A stretch of 32,486 nt of DNA from Alteromonadaceae bacterium (GCA_015487235.1 WFQC01000079.1:1-32486); one strand, 5' to 3'; positions 1-7,165 are shown, counted from the stretch's first letter. Translations and numbers: made by a program. Notes: generated by a model not told the origin, from the letters alone.

Positions 1-275
1 ACAATTTTTCCACCTAACTTTTCTTGTAAATAAGGGGCTGCTGTAAGGTGGTCTGCATGAGCATGGGTTTCTAAAATCCATTGGCATTGCCATTGCTGTT
101 TAGTGATATAAGCAATAATTTTATCTGCAGATGAAGTTGAAGTAGTTGCTGAGTGCAAGTCAAAGTCTAAAACTGAATCAATAATAGCGCATTGTTTGTT
201 TTCAACATCGGCAACCACATAGCTTGCGGTAAAGGTTTGTTCATCAAAAAAAGGAACAATACTCAAAGTACTCAT
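1..275 (-). CDS. MBL-fold metallo-hydrolase (5' part of gene, runs off window)
   Basis: The first 91 residues are visible and the gene continues beyond base 1. The reading begins MSTLSIVPFFDEQ and reaches HAHADH at residues 71-76, the HxHxDH zinc-binding signature of the metallo-beta-lactamase fold. Before it lies an Asp-rich stretch with a TSTSSAD segment (about residues 45-51). That layout is typical of the glyoxalase II, ETHE1 and Blh-like branch, whose members include persulfide dioxygenases. The substrate cannot be decided from this fragment, and the rest of the metal ligands are outside the window. The likely start is the ATG at 275. The gene lies downstream of the peroxiredoxin gene on the same strand, with an intrinsic terminator between them, so it is probably transcribed separately. 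A role in thiol or sulfur detoxification would suit the peroxiredoxin neighbour but is inference. Confidence 0.8.
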   Translation of the reverse strand, partial: MSTLSIVPFFDEQTFTASYVVADVENKQCAIIDSVLDFDLHSATTSTSSADKIIAYITKQQWQCQWILETHAHADHLTAAPYLQEKLGGKI

Positions 276-325
276 TATTTTCTCCATTTTATGTTGCCAT
301 TTTTCTACCTTATGGCTCTTATATT

Positions 326-355
326 AAAAAGAGAACAATCGCTTGCTCTCTTTTT
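326..355 (-). terminator. Intrinsic terminator after peroxiredoxin gene
   Basis: A 13-bp stem with one mismatch (326-338 with 343-355) closes on a TCGC loop. The outer A/T pairs supply the U-tract for leftward transcripts. It lies 14 bp past the peroxiredoxin stop codon. Confidence 0.75.
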
Positions 356-368
356 ATTATGCTATTGT

Positions 369-1031
369 TTATAAGCTTTTCTTACTAAAGTACCAGTCTG
401 TATAATCATAGCCTTGATCTGCTCGTTCATTCGCTTCTTCAATAGTTTGTGGTGGTGGAATTATTACCTTATCACCTGCTTGCCAACCTTCTGGCGTTGC
501 TATGCCATGCTCATCTGATGTTTGTAATGCGGTAAGTAAACGTAAAAACTCAGGAATAGAACGACCGTTCGACATTGGGTAATAAACCATTGCGCGCAAA
601 ATTCCATCAGGGTCAATAAAAAAGGTTGAACGTACTGCAGAGGTATCACTTGCTCCCGGTTGGATCATGCCATAAGCATTCGCTACCTTCATTGATAAAT
701 CATCAATAATAGGAAATTGTATGCGAACACCAAATTTATCTTCTATACTCTTCATCCAAGCGATATGTGAAAAAGTAGAGTCAATAGAGAGACCTAATAA
801 TTCACAATTTTTAGCTTGAAAATCATCGTAATGCTTTGCAAAAGCCATAAATTCTGTAGTACAAACTGGCGTAAAGTCAGCAGGATGAGAAAATAAAATG
901 AGCCATTTACCACGGTAATCGCTTAATGAGCGTTGGCCGTGTGTTGTTTTAGCATTAAAGTTTGGAGCTGGCTCGTTTAAACGAGGTAAAGTTACTACTG
1001 CTTCGGTACTTGTTGTATTTGTATCAGTCAT
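369..1031 (-). CDS. 1-Cys peroxiredoxin (Prx6/AhpC-TSA family)
   Basis: This 220-residue protein is a thiol peroxidase expected to reduce H2O2 and organic hydroperoxides in the cytoplasm. The peroxidatic motif PVCTTEF is visible, with Cys57 and the preceding Thr54 in the Prx6-type HPADFTPVCTTEF arrangement. The C-terminal dimerisation part is long (PPPQTIEEANER and beyond), as in the Prx6 class and unlike the shorter 2-Cys AhpC. There is no Cys-containing C-terminal resolving motif, so a 1-Cys mechanism is expected. No signal peptide is present. The start ATG at 1031 has a strong Shine-Dalgarno, AAGGAG at 1039-1044. The gene is monocistronic, followed by the terminator at 326-355, and divergent from the cyd operon. 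A peroxide-responsive regulator is plausible but no operator was recognised. Confidence 0.93.
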   Translation of the reverse strand: MTDTNTTSTEAVVTLPRLNEPAPNFNAKTTHGQRSLSDYRGKWLILFSHPADFTPVCTTEFMAFAKHYDDFQAKNCELLGLSIDSTFSHIAWMKSIEDKFGVRIQFPIIDDLSMKVANAYGMIQPGASDTSAVRSTFFIDPDGILRAMVYYPMSNGRSIPEFLRLLTALQTSDEHGIATPEGWQAGDKVIIPPPQTIEEANERADQGYDYTDWYFSKKSL

Positions 1032-1166
1032 GGTGTATCTCCTTAATAAAAACCATTATAGATTAGTTTATTCTAATTTACACTTTTTAAATATAGAGGT
1101 TTTATTGCTTAAATAAAATAGTTTTTACCAATCACTTTAATAGATGTTTTCTATCTTAAAAAAAAC

Positions 1167-1180
1167 TTGATTTAAATCAC
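1167..1180 (+). promoter_or_regulatory. FNR/CRP-type operator upstream of cyd operon
   Basis: The site reads TTGAT-TTAA-ATCAC, which matches 9 of 10 conserved bases of the FNR box TTGAT-N4-ATCAA. A TATAAC at 1201-1206 would serve as the -10, so a start near 1213-1215 puts the box centre at about -41, the class II activator position. Oxygen-dependent control is expected for a high-affinity cytochrome bd oxidase. CRP or another FNR-family factor could use the same site. Confidence 0.6.
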
Positions 1181-1274
1181 TAAAGAACTAAAATATTAGC
1201 TATAACTAAATTAATTAATTTTAATATTTAAGTAAATGTTTAATTTTAATTAATATTTTATTGCCTGGCACTTA

Positions 1275-1448
1275 ATGATGGACTCTTTTTTTAAAAAGCT
1301 CTTAAAAATAATAGCTGTTAAAATAGTCGCTATTACCATTATTTTTTATCTTTTTTTTAATGAACCCGCATTAAGTCAAGATCCACAACTTAAACAGCAG
1401 CAAATTCACTCTCATTTTTTAACAACCTCGGAGAAAGATAATGATTGA
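1275..1448 (+). CDS. Small single-TM protein overlapping cydA start
   Basis: This is a 57-residue ORF beginning [15 protein letters not shown]. Residues about 10-28 are a continuous hydrophobic segment preceded by Lys residues, and the tail after it is polar ([15 protein letters not shown]). It would be a single-pass inner-membrane protein with the N terminus in the cytoplasm. Its stop TGA at 1446-1448 lies inside cydA, an 8-base overlap that suggests translational coupling and operon membership. Short single-TM proteins upstream of cydA are known in other phyla (I recall DUF4492), and the hydrophobic part looks similar, but I could not verify that family here. It has no clear Shine-Dalgarno, and the second Met at 1278 is an alternative start. 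A role as a cytochrome bd accessory subunit or assembly factor is inference. Confidence 0.5.
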   Translation: MMDSFFKKLLKIIAVKIVAITIIFYLFFNEPALSQDPQLKQQQIHSHFLTTSEKDND

Positions 1449-3012
1449 TCCGACTCTCGTTGAACTGTCGCGTGCACAGTTTGCAATGACAGCCCTTTAT
1501 CACTTTTTATTTGTACCTTTAACACTTGGTTTGTCATTTATTTTGGCAATTATGGAATCGGTTTATGTGATCACCAATAAACAAGTTTACAAAGATATGG
1601 TCAAATTTTGGGGAAAGCTCTTTGGTATTAACTTTGCGCTAGGCGTTACCACAGGGTTAACCATGGAATTTCAATTTGGCACTAATTGGGCCTATTACTC
1701 GCATTACGTTGGTGATATTTTTGGGGCACCTCTTGCGATAGAAGGCTTAATGGCATTCTTTTTAGAATCTACCTTTATCGGCATGTTTTTCTTTGGCTGG
1801 GATAGATTAAGCAAAGTTCAGCATTTAACAGCCACGTGGATGGTAGCAATAGGCTCTAACTTTTCAGCGCTTTGGATCTTAATCGCCAATGGCTGGATGC
1901 AAAACCCTGTTGGCTCTGAATTTAATTTTGAAACCATGCGCATGGAAATGACCAGTTTTGCTGAGTTAGTTTTTAACCCTGTTGCGCAAGTTAAGTTTGT
2001 ACATACTGTATCGGCAGGTTATGTAACGGGTGCTATTTTTGTTCTAGCGATAAGTTCTTATTATTTATTAAAAAAACGAGATATAGCTTTTGCTAGGCGA
2101 TCGTTTGCGATTGCGGCAAGCTTTGGTTTTGCCAGTGTGTTATCGGTTATTTTATTAGGTGATGAAAGTGGCTATGAAATTGGTGACGTGCAAAAAACCA
2201 AATTAGCGGTAATTGAAGCCGAGTGGAATACTGAAGAACCCCCTGCCGCTTTCACTTTATTTGGCTTACCGAATGAAGAAACCATGGAAACCGATTACGC
2301 AATAAAAATTCCTTATGCCTTGGGTATTATTGCTACGCGTTCATTAGATACACCGGTTGTCGGCATTAAAGATTTAATTCAAGAGCATGAACAACGTATT
2401 CGTACGGGTATTAAGGCGAATATTTTGTTAGATAAGCTGAAAAATGGTGAAAAAACACCTGAAAATATTGCTGCGTTTAATGAGGTTAAAGACGATTTAG
2501 GTTATGGCTTGTTATTAAAACGTTTTACTGATGATGTCTCAAAAGCAACTGAAACCCAAATAAAGCAAGCTGCTCGAGAATCGTTACCTAAAGTGGCGCC
2601 TATGTTCTTTTCTTTTCGGATTATGGTGGCATCAGGCTTTTTGATGTTATTACTGTTTGCTTTAGCTTTTTGGCACAGCAATCAAAAAGACTTACTGCAA
2701 AAAACATGGTTATTTAAATTTGCGCTTTATTCACTCCCTCTACCTTGGATAGCGCTTGAAGCGGGTTGGATTGTTGCAGAATATGGTCGTCAGCCATGGG
2801 CTATAGGGGAAATTTTACCTACAGGTTTAGGCGTTTCAAGTGTAAGTAGTGGCGATGTATTAAATACAATTATTGCCTTGGCAACTTTTTATACGGGGTT
2901 ATTAATTGTCGAAATGTACTTAATGATCAAATTTGTTAAACAAGGCCCTTCAAGTTTACATACGGGTAATTACCATTTTGAGAAATTAGCGCAAGGAGAA
3001 AGCCATGTTTGA
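1441..3012 (+). CDS. cydA: Cytochrome bd ubiquinol oxidase subunit I
   Basis: CydA is the quinol-oxidising, haem-bearing subunit of the inner-membrane cytochrome bd oxidase, which reduces O2 to water at high affinity. The 523 residues align almost end to end with E. coli CydA (522). The N terminus is [17 protein letters not shown], where His21 matches the haem b595 ligand H19. VKFVHT matches the H186 region, and [14 protein letters not shown] is the signature of the canonical enzyme. The long periplasmic Q-loop ([15 protein letters not shown] onward, about residues 250-400) marks the L-type bd oxidase and not the short-loop cyanide-insensitive form. The start ATG has GGAG at 1430-1433. It overlaps the small upstream ORF by 8 bases and cydB by 8 bases, so the operon is tightly coupled. 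The FNR-like box at 1167 probably drives it. Confidence 0.98.
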   Translation: MIDPTLVELSRAQFAMTALYHFLFVPLTLGLSFILAIMESVYVITNKQVYKDMVKFWGKLFGINFALGVTTGLTMEFQFGTNWAYYSHYVGDIFGAPLAIEGLMAFFLESTFIGMFFFGWDRLSKVQHLTATWMVAIGSNFSALWILIANGWMQNPVGSEFNFETMRMEMTSFAELVFNPVAQVKFVHTVSAGYVTGAIFVLAISSYYLLKKRDIAFARRSFAIAASFGFASVLSVILLGDESGYEIGDVQKTKLAVIEAEWNTEEPPAAFTLFGLPNEETMETDYAIKIPYALGIIATRSLDTPVVGIKDLIQEHEQRIRTGIKANILLDKLKNGEKTPENIAAFNEVKDDLGYGLLLKRFTDDVSKATETQIKQAARESLPKVAPMFFSFRIMVASGFLMLLLFALAFWHSNQKDLLQKTWLFKFALYSLPLPWIALEAGWIVAEYGRQPWAIGEILPTGLGVSSVSSGDVLNTIIALATFYTGLLIVEMYLMIKFVKQGPSSLHTGNYHFEKLAQGESHV

Positions 3013-4141
3013 TTATGAAACGTTACGTCTTATTTGGTGGCTATTAATTGGGGTTTTATTAATTGGTTTTGCGGTAACAGATGGCTTTGATATGGGAGCT
3101 GGTATTTTATCGCTTATTTTAGGTAAAACAGAAACTGAACGTCGGGTTGTCATTAACTCAATGGCACCGCACTGGGAAGGCAATCAGGTGTGGTTTGTAA
3201 CTGCAGGTGGCGCTATTTTTGCTGCGTGGCCGCAAGTTTATGCGGTGGCTTTTTCAGGGTTTTATACGGCAATGTTAATTACCTTAAGTGCGTTGTTTTT
3301 TCGCCCCGTAGGGTTTGATTATCGCGGCAAAATTGATGATCCTAAATGGCGTAGTACGTGGGATAAGCTGCTGTTTATTGGCAGTGTTGTTCCACCTATT
3401 ATTTTTGGTGTCGCTTTTGGTAATTTATTTTTAGGTGTACCTTTTAGTTTTGATAATTTATTAAGAGCACATTTTGAAGGGGGATTTTTAGATCTCCTTT
3501 CTCCTTTTGCTTTATTGTGTGGTGTGATCAGCTTGTTGATGATTATCACACAAGGTGCAACTTGGTTAGCTATGAAAACCTCTGATGAAATAAGAATAAG
3601 GGTAACTAAAGCAGGCATATTTACAGCACTAGTTACCGCTATTTTATTTATATTAGCCGGTGTTTGGGTTGCTCAGCTTGATGGCTATGTAATAAGCAAA
3701 ATAGGTGATTTAAATACGGCGTCTAATCCGCTGTTAAAATCAGTGATCCTCGAAAAAGGCGCGTGGCTTGCTAATTACAATCAATACAGTTGGATGATCG
3801 CTATGCCAGTTATTGGTGTGCTGTCATTATTGTTGACCGCAGGGTGTTTAAAAATGAAAAAAGAAGGTTTAGCGTTTATTTTTTCAAGCCTTGCTACGTT
3901 AGGCATTATTATGACTGCTGGCTGTAGTTTGTTTCCTTTTATTATGCCGTCTTCATTAATGCCAGATCATAGCTTAACTATTTGGGATGCAACATCAAGC
4001 TATAAAACCTTAAATATTATGACTATTGTTGCAGGTATTTTTGTGCCTATTATATTGGCTTATACCGCGTGGACTTATTCAAAAATGTTTGGCCGTTTAG
4101 ACAATAAATATATTGAAGATAATAGTCATTCACTTTATTAA
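3005..4141 (+). CDS. cydB: Cytochrome bd ubiquinol oxidase subunit II
   Basis: CydB pairs with CydA to form the bd oxidase core and stabilises the haem b595/d site. The 378 residues match E. coli CydB in length and begin [20 protein letters not shown]. The diagnostic segments are [10 protein letters not shown] near residue 24 and [17 protein letters not shown] near residue 54. The protein is highly hydrophobic with about eight or nine membrane spans. The start overlaps the end of cydA, where AGGAG at 2995-2999 serves as ribosome-binding site. A 23-base gap leads to cydX. Nothing unusual is seen. Confidence 0.98.
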   Translation: MFDYETLRLIWWLLIGVLLIGFAVTDGFDMGAGILSLILGKTETERRVVINSMAPHWEGNQVWFVTAGGAIFAAWPQVYAVAFSGFYTAMLITLSALFFRPVGFDYRGKIDDPKWRSTWDKLLFIGSVVPPIIFGVAFGNLFLGVPFSFDNLLRAHFEGGFLDLLSPFALLCGVISLLMIITQGATWLAMKTSDEIRIRVTKAGIFTALVTAILFILAGVWVAQLDGYVISKIGDLNTASNPLLKSVILEKGAWLANYNQYSWMIAMPVIGVLSLLLTAGCLKMKKEGLAFIFSSLATLGIIMTAGCSLFPFIMPSSLMPDHSLTIWDATSSYKTLNIMTIVAGIFVPIILAYTAWTYSKMFGRLDNKYIEDNSHSLY

Positions 4142-4164
4142 TCAGATTAAAAAGGAAAAATAGT

Positions 4165-4269
4165 ATGTGGTATTTTACGTGGATTTTAGGGGTATTACTG
4201 GCTTGTTCTTTTGGTATTATTAATGTGCTGTGGCTAGAGCATACGGGTTTATTAGAAGATGATGAGTGA
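4165..4269 (+). CDS. cydX: Cytochrome bd small subunit CydX
   Basis: The 34-residue protein begins MWYFTWILGVLLACSFGIIN, nearly identical to the N-terminal helix of E. coli CydX (MWYFAWILGTLLACSFG). CydX is a single-pass subunit that binds CydA and is needed for stable, active oxidase. The polar tail LEHTGLLEDDE is short, as usual. An AAGGA at 4152-4156 serves as ribosome-binding site. The last 11 bases overlap the ybgE reading frame. Confidence 0.97.
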   Translation: MWYFTWILGVLLACSFGIINVLWLEHTGLLEDDE

Positions 4270-4624
4270 TCTTATGACTAAAAGCCAAAGCCATAAAGCA
4301 AGCTATAATGAAAATAAAATAGCAAGTGCATCAGCTAAAAAACGAGGGGTGAAAAGTTATCTTTTTATTGCCCAAGAAAATGCTTTTATTGTGCGTTTAG
4401 GCTCTTTTCTTTTGGCCTTGGTTTTTAGTGTGATTATTTTATTTAATCCACACTTTGTGGCGGTAGACTCGCAAAGTATTCAACATGGTTTACTCAGTTT
4501 ACAAATGCTGGCCATTTGCTGTGCTTTTATTCATGGTATTGGTTTTTCAGCTGAAAACATTTATTTTCGAGTCTTAATAAGCCCATTTTGGCATTGGCCC
4601 GTAATGTTGAGTTTATTGTGGTAA
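4259..4624 (+). CDS. ybgE: Cyd operon protein YbgE
   Basis: YbgE is a small inner-membrane protein always found with cydABX in enterics and relatives; its molecular role is not established. This copy has 121 residues against 97 in E. coli, because of an extra hydrophilic N terminus (MTKSQSHKASYNENKIASASAKK). The conserved part follows: a first membrane span (FLLALVFSVIILF), then NPHF, IQHGLL, a second span with FIHGIGF and the final SPFWHWPVMLSLLW. In-frame Met codons at 4259, 4262 and 4274 are alternative starts; the first is given because it overlaps the cydX stop and implies coupling. A strong terminator follows the stop. Confidence 0.9.
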   Translation: MMSDLMTKSQSHKASYNENKIASASAKKRGVKSYLFIAQENAFIVRLGSFLLALVFSVIILFNPHFVAVDSQSIQHGLLSLQMLAICCAFIHGIGFSAENIYFRVLISPFWHWPVMLSLLW

Positions 4625-4637
4625 TTTATTTAGAATG

Positions 4638-4669
4638 AAAAAATGCGCTTATTAACAAGCGCATTTTTT
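4638..4669. terminator. Bidirectional intrinsic terminator between cyd operon and dsbA-like gene
   Basis: A perfect 13-bp stem (4638-4650 with 4657-4669, core TGCGCTT/AAGCGCA) has a six-base loop and A6/T6 flanks. It therefore works in both directions between the converging genes that end at 4624 and 4692. Confidence 0.9.
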
Positions 4670-4691
4670 ATGTTGATTGGCTATTATAACC

Positions 4692-5351
4692 TTAACACCA
4701 ACTTGCGGTATTTTGTGGTTTATTTAATACTTCTTCAATATTGGCTTGTAAAACACGATAGCCAACATTGCCGTATAAAGTTTGTCGACCTTCATTAATA
4801 ATATAGCTTGGGCTGCCACGTAATAGTTGCTGTTTGGCACTTTGATAATCAGACATTAGCATCGCCATTGCTTCACCCGTATTAACAGCATGGCGTATTA
4901 AGTTCTCATCTAGTGAATTTTGCTGCACTATATCGTATAAGGTACTTAATTTACTAATATCTTTTGCATCAATAAAAAAAGCTTGGCGAATTGTACAGGC
5001 GAGGTTTGCGGCGGTTTCTTTGTTATAACAATGCTCAATTGCCTTGATAACAAGGTGTGCATTAGCAGATGTTGTCGGGCGAACCTCTGTCCAAATTTTT
5101 TGATTAATAGATGCATGTTCATACGCTTTTACTGAATTAACCACATGTTGAGCAAAACCTTGATAACCGCCTTTTTCTTGCCATTGTTTTTGCATTTTTT
5201 CTTGAGTATTACCAAAAATATCAATGTAGCGATGATGAATAATAATTTTATCACCTAAACTTTTTTCTAACTCATCAATACGCTTTTGTGCAATCCATGC
5301 CCAAATACATAAAATATCGGTGTAATAATCAATAATCAAAGGTTGGCTCAT
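4692..5351 (-). CDS. DsbA-family thioredoxin-fold protein with degenerate active site
   Basis: This 219-residue protein has no signal peptide, so it is cytoplasmic. The N terminus IIDYYTDILCIWAWIA matches the DsbA/FrnE and 2-hydroxychromene-2-carboxylate isomerase superfamily, where the usual motif is CPWC. Here it reads CIWA: Cys15 is kept and the resolving Cys is Ala. The thioredoxin-fold cis-Pro loop is seen as GSPSYIINEGRQTLYGNVGY (about residues 178-197), and a helical insertion lies between. A lone Cys, together with a terminal SWC, suggests a glutathione-linked transferase or isomerase, or monothiol chemistry, instead of disulfide formation. The gene stands alone, faces the cyd operon and ends at a shared terminator. 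The substrate is unknown. Confidence 0.8.
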   Translation of the reverse strand: MSQPLIIDYYTDILCIWAWIAQKRIDELEKSLGDKIIIHHRYIDIFGNTQEKMQKQWQEKGGYQGFAQHVVNSVKAYEHASINQKIWTEVRPTTSANAHLVIKAIEHCYNKETAANLACTIRQAFFIDAKDISKLSTLYDIVQQNSLDENLIRHAVNTGEAMAMLMSDYQSAKQQLLRGSPSYIINEGRQTLYGNVGYRVLQANIEEVLNKPQNTASWC

Positions 5352-5443
5352 GGTAGTTGTTCTCTTGGTTATAACGCTCAGTGTTAATAATTGAATAGTA
5401 ACACGAGTTTTTTAAAAAAGTAGCATTTAATGCTATATGTAAT

Positions 5444-5514
5444 ATAACACCCACTCTAATAAATAACGGTTCAATCTTGCGGGTTAAAATACTGCCTAAT
5501 AGAATTGCTATAAC
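5444..5514. repeat. Degenerate copy of dispersed palindromic repeat
   Basis: The stretch with core CTAATAAATAACGGTTCAA followed by CTTGCGGGTTAAAAT matches, with scattered substitutions, the copies at 16201 and 21721. Its right end is poorly preserved. It lies between the dsbA-like gene and the ibpA terminator. Confidence 0.5.
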
Positions 5515-5532
5515 TTTTAAATCCGTCTGAAT

Positions 5533-5559
5533 AAAAAAGCCCAAGCATTAACTTGGGCT
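5533..5559 (-). terminator. Intrinsic terminator of ibpA
   Basis: A perfect 8-bp stem, AGCCCAAG (5538-5545) with CTTGGGCT (5552-5559), has a six-base loop. Read leftward it is followed by a run of six T. Confidence 0.85.
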
Positions 5560-5607
5560 GAATGTTGACAGAATAATAATGATAATTTAGAGAGTTACTA
5601 ACCTATA

Positions 5608-6060
5608 TTAGGTATTATTTACACCCGAATTGTTATTGTTAATTGCTATTTTTCGTGGTTTGTAAGCTTCTGGAATTTCTCTTTCTAAATCAATATGAAG
5701 CAGACCATTTTCCATACTTGCACCAATCACTTTAACATGGTCACCTAATTGAAATTTACGTTCGAAATTACGCTCAGCAATGCCTTGGTATAAAAAGTTT
5801 CTACCTTCATTATTTTTGTTTGTTGGTTTGGTGCCGGTAATCGTTAAGGTATTTTGCTTTGACTCAATATGCAGTTCATTTTCAGTAAAGCCCGCTACAG
5901 CCATAGAAATTCGATAATTATTTTCCCCTAATAATTCAATATTGTAAGGAGGATAAGCAGGTTGTTTTTCAGCTCTTGATGCTTGGTCCATCAAACTAGC
6001 TAAGTGATCAAAGCCAATAAAAGAACGGTAAAGTGGAGTTAAATCAGTTGAATTACGCAT
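5608..6060 (-). CDS. ibpA: Small heat-shock protein, IbpA type (Hsp20)
   Basis: This ATP-independent holdase coats aggregating proteins and passes them to DnaK and ClpB. The 150 residues carry the IbpA signature: start MRNSTDLTPLYRSFIGFDHL, then PPYNIELLGENNYRISMAVAGF, YQGIAERNFERKFQL and the beta-strand NGLLHIDLEREIPEA. The alpha-crystallin domain spans about residues 37-135. A short C-terminal tail has the oligomerisation motif as IAI (residues 138-140), followed by an Asn-rich end. It is the only ibp gene here, so there is no ibpAB pair in this window. Expression is evidently heat-controlled twice: by a sigma-32 promoter at 6250-6277 and by a ROSE-like leader that covers the Shine-Dalgarno. 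Confidence 0.95.
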   Translation of the reverse strand: MRNSTDLTPLYRSFIGFDHLASLMDQASRAEKQPAYPPYNIELLGENNYRISMAVAGFTENELHIESKQNTLTITGTKPTNKNNEGRNFLYQGIAERNFERKFQLGDHVKVIGASMENGLLHIDLEREIPEAYKPRKIAINNNNSGVNNT

Positions 6061-6064
6061 AAAT

Positions 6065-6161
6065 CATATCCTATTTTATTTTAGCAATATGGTTAAGCTT
6101 TTATCTTGTATTCTATTATCCAGCTTGTTGCTGCGATAATTTAAGTTATTTAAAGCTTAAC
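6065..6161 (-). promoter_or_regulatory. ROSE-like RNA thermometer in ibpA leader
   Basis: In mRNA sense, CAUAUUGCU (6091-6083) pairs with AGGAUAUG (6072-6065), which contains the AGGA Shine-Dalgarno eight bases before the ATG. The pairing leaves one bulged G in the UUGCU strand, which is the hallmark of ROSE thermometers. Upstream, GTTAAGCTTT (6161-6152) pairs with AAAGCTTAAC (6101-6092), 10 bp perfect. It encloses a hairpin of ATTATC/GATAAT plus CAGC/GCTG (6140-6115, loop AACAA). Hairpins upstream of an SD-sequestering hairpin match the layout of known ibpA/hsp20 ROSE leaders. Melting behaviour is inferred, not computed. Confidence 0.72.
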
Positions 6162-6249
6162 GAATGTTTAATGATGCCTTTCAAAAATGAACAGGCGATT
6201 AATGTAGCCCCTGTTTATATAATAAACATTAAGGCGACTACATTAATTA

Positions 6250-6277
6250 ATATGGGGATAGTCAATGAGCTTTCAAG
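6250..6277 (-). promoter_or_regulatory. Sigma-32 (RpoH) heat-shock promoter of ibpA
   Basis: Read on the minus strand, the -35 is CTTGAAA (6277-6271), then a 13-base spacer, then the -10 CCCCATAT (6257-6250). This matches the RpoH consensus CTTGAAA-N13-15-CCCCATNT essentially perfectly. Transcription should start near 6243, giving a leader of about 180 nt. The promoter sits just past the tpx stop codon, so tpx and ibpA are not obligatorily co-transcribed. Confidence 0.85.
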
Positions 6278-6285
6278 CAAAAATA

Positions 6286-6960
6286 TTAATTTTTTTTCTC
6301 TTCTTGAACAGGGGTTTGATCAGTTTTAGGCGTGTTATCGGTTGTAGAGGCTTGCGCTTTAGTTGCTGACATTGCTTTTAACTTAGCTAAAGCTGCATCG
6401 TAGTTAGGGTGGTTTGAAATGTTAGCTACGAGCTCTTTATAAGCAACTTTACCCTGTTGGTCAATAATAAAAATAGCGCGAGTCAGTAAGCCCATATCTT
6501 TAATTAACAAGCCATATTTACTGCCAAAGTCTCGCCATACTGAATCAGACAATACTTTAACTTTGTCAATATTTTCTAACTTACAAAATCGTTTTTGTGC
6601 AAAAGGTAAGTCATTGCTAATGGTTAACATTACAATGTTGTCAGGAAACTGAGCAACTTCTTCATTAAAACGTTTGGTTTGTAAAGAGCATACGCCGGTA
6701 TCTAAACTGGGTACCACAGAAATTAACACAATATTGTTGTTAAATTCTTGTAACTGTACTGGGGTAAAGTTTTCATTAACCACTTTAAAGTTTGGCGCTT
6801 TATCTCCCTCATTAACTTGAGTGCCAAGTAAGGTTACAGCTTTATTGCCAGCCTTTACCAACCCCGTTGTTTCACTAAGTTGTGTTTGGCTAAAAGGTTT
6901 GGCGACTAAGGTGTGAGAAAAAAGCAAATAAAGTAGAAAAAGTGTTAAATATTGTTTCAT
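6286..6960 (-). CDS. tpx: Thiol peroxidase (Tpx family) with signal peptide
   Basis: This is an atypical 2-Cys peroxiredoxin that reduces hydroperoxides. The family motif VVPSLDTGVCSLQTKRFN is present, with Thr88 and peroxidatic Cys91; the resolving residue is Cys126 (RFCKLEN). The mid-region VKVLSDSVWRDFGSKYGLLI is typical of Tpx. Two things differ from the usual protein of about 167 residues. The N terminus is a clear Sec signal peptide (MKQYLTLFLLYLLFSHTLVA, cleavage near residue 20), so it should act in the periplasm. There is also a 25-30-residue C-terminal tail rich in Thr, Gln, Lys and Asp. The electron donor would then have to be a periplasmic thiol system, which is inference. The start at 6960 has only a weak A-rich ribosome-binding site. 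Confidence 0.9.
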   Translation of the reverse strand: MKQYLTLFLLYLLFSHTLVAKPFSQTQLSETTGLVKAGNKAVTLLGTQVNEGDKAPNFKVVNENFTPVQLQEFNNNIVLISVVPSLDTGVCSLQTKRFNEEVAQFPDNIVMLTISNDLPFAQKRFCKLENIDKVKVLSDSVWRDFGSKYGLLIKDMGLLTRAIFIIDQQGKVAYKELVANISNHPNYDAALAKLKAMSATKAQASTTDNTPKTDQTPVQEEKKN

Positions 6961-7165
6961 TTTCTTATATTATTAAATCAGTTGAAATTATCTTTTTATA
7001 CCTTAACTGGGTTAAGTAAAAAAATCTACTAACTTGGTGACCAATTGCACTTTCTTTATAACTAGACTAATGGTTATAGTAGAGCAGTAAGCGCAAAGTA
7101 AAAAGAACTTATTTTTCAAAATAATAAGAAAATAGTTTTTATATTTTGATTTTCAACATTTAAAC

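Noticed and set aside
192-374. Open frame of 60 codons on the plus strand
   Set aside because: It overlaps the antisense of the MBL hydrolase gene and the terminator, and has no ribosome-binding site or family features.
1441-4141. Possible cyanide-insensitive oxidase (CioAB) instead of CydAB
   Set aside because: CydA has the long Q-loop and E. coli-like length, and cydX and ybgE follow.
5329-5544. Open frame of 71 codons upstream of the dsbA-like gene
   Set aside because: It overlaps the dsbA-like start, crosses the degenerate repeat and begins next to the ibpA terminator; no recognisable protein.
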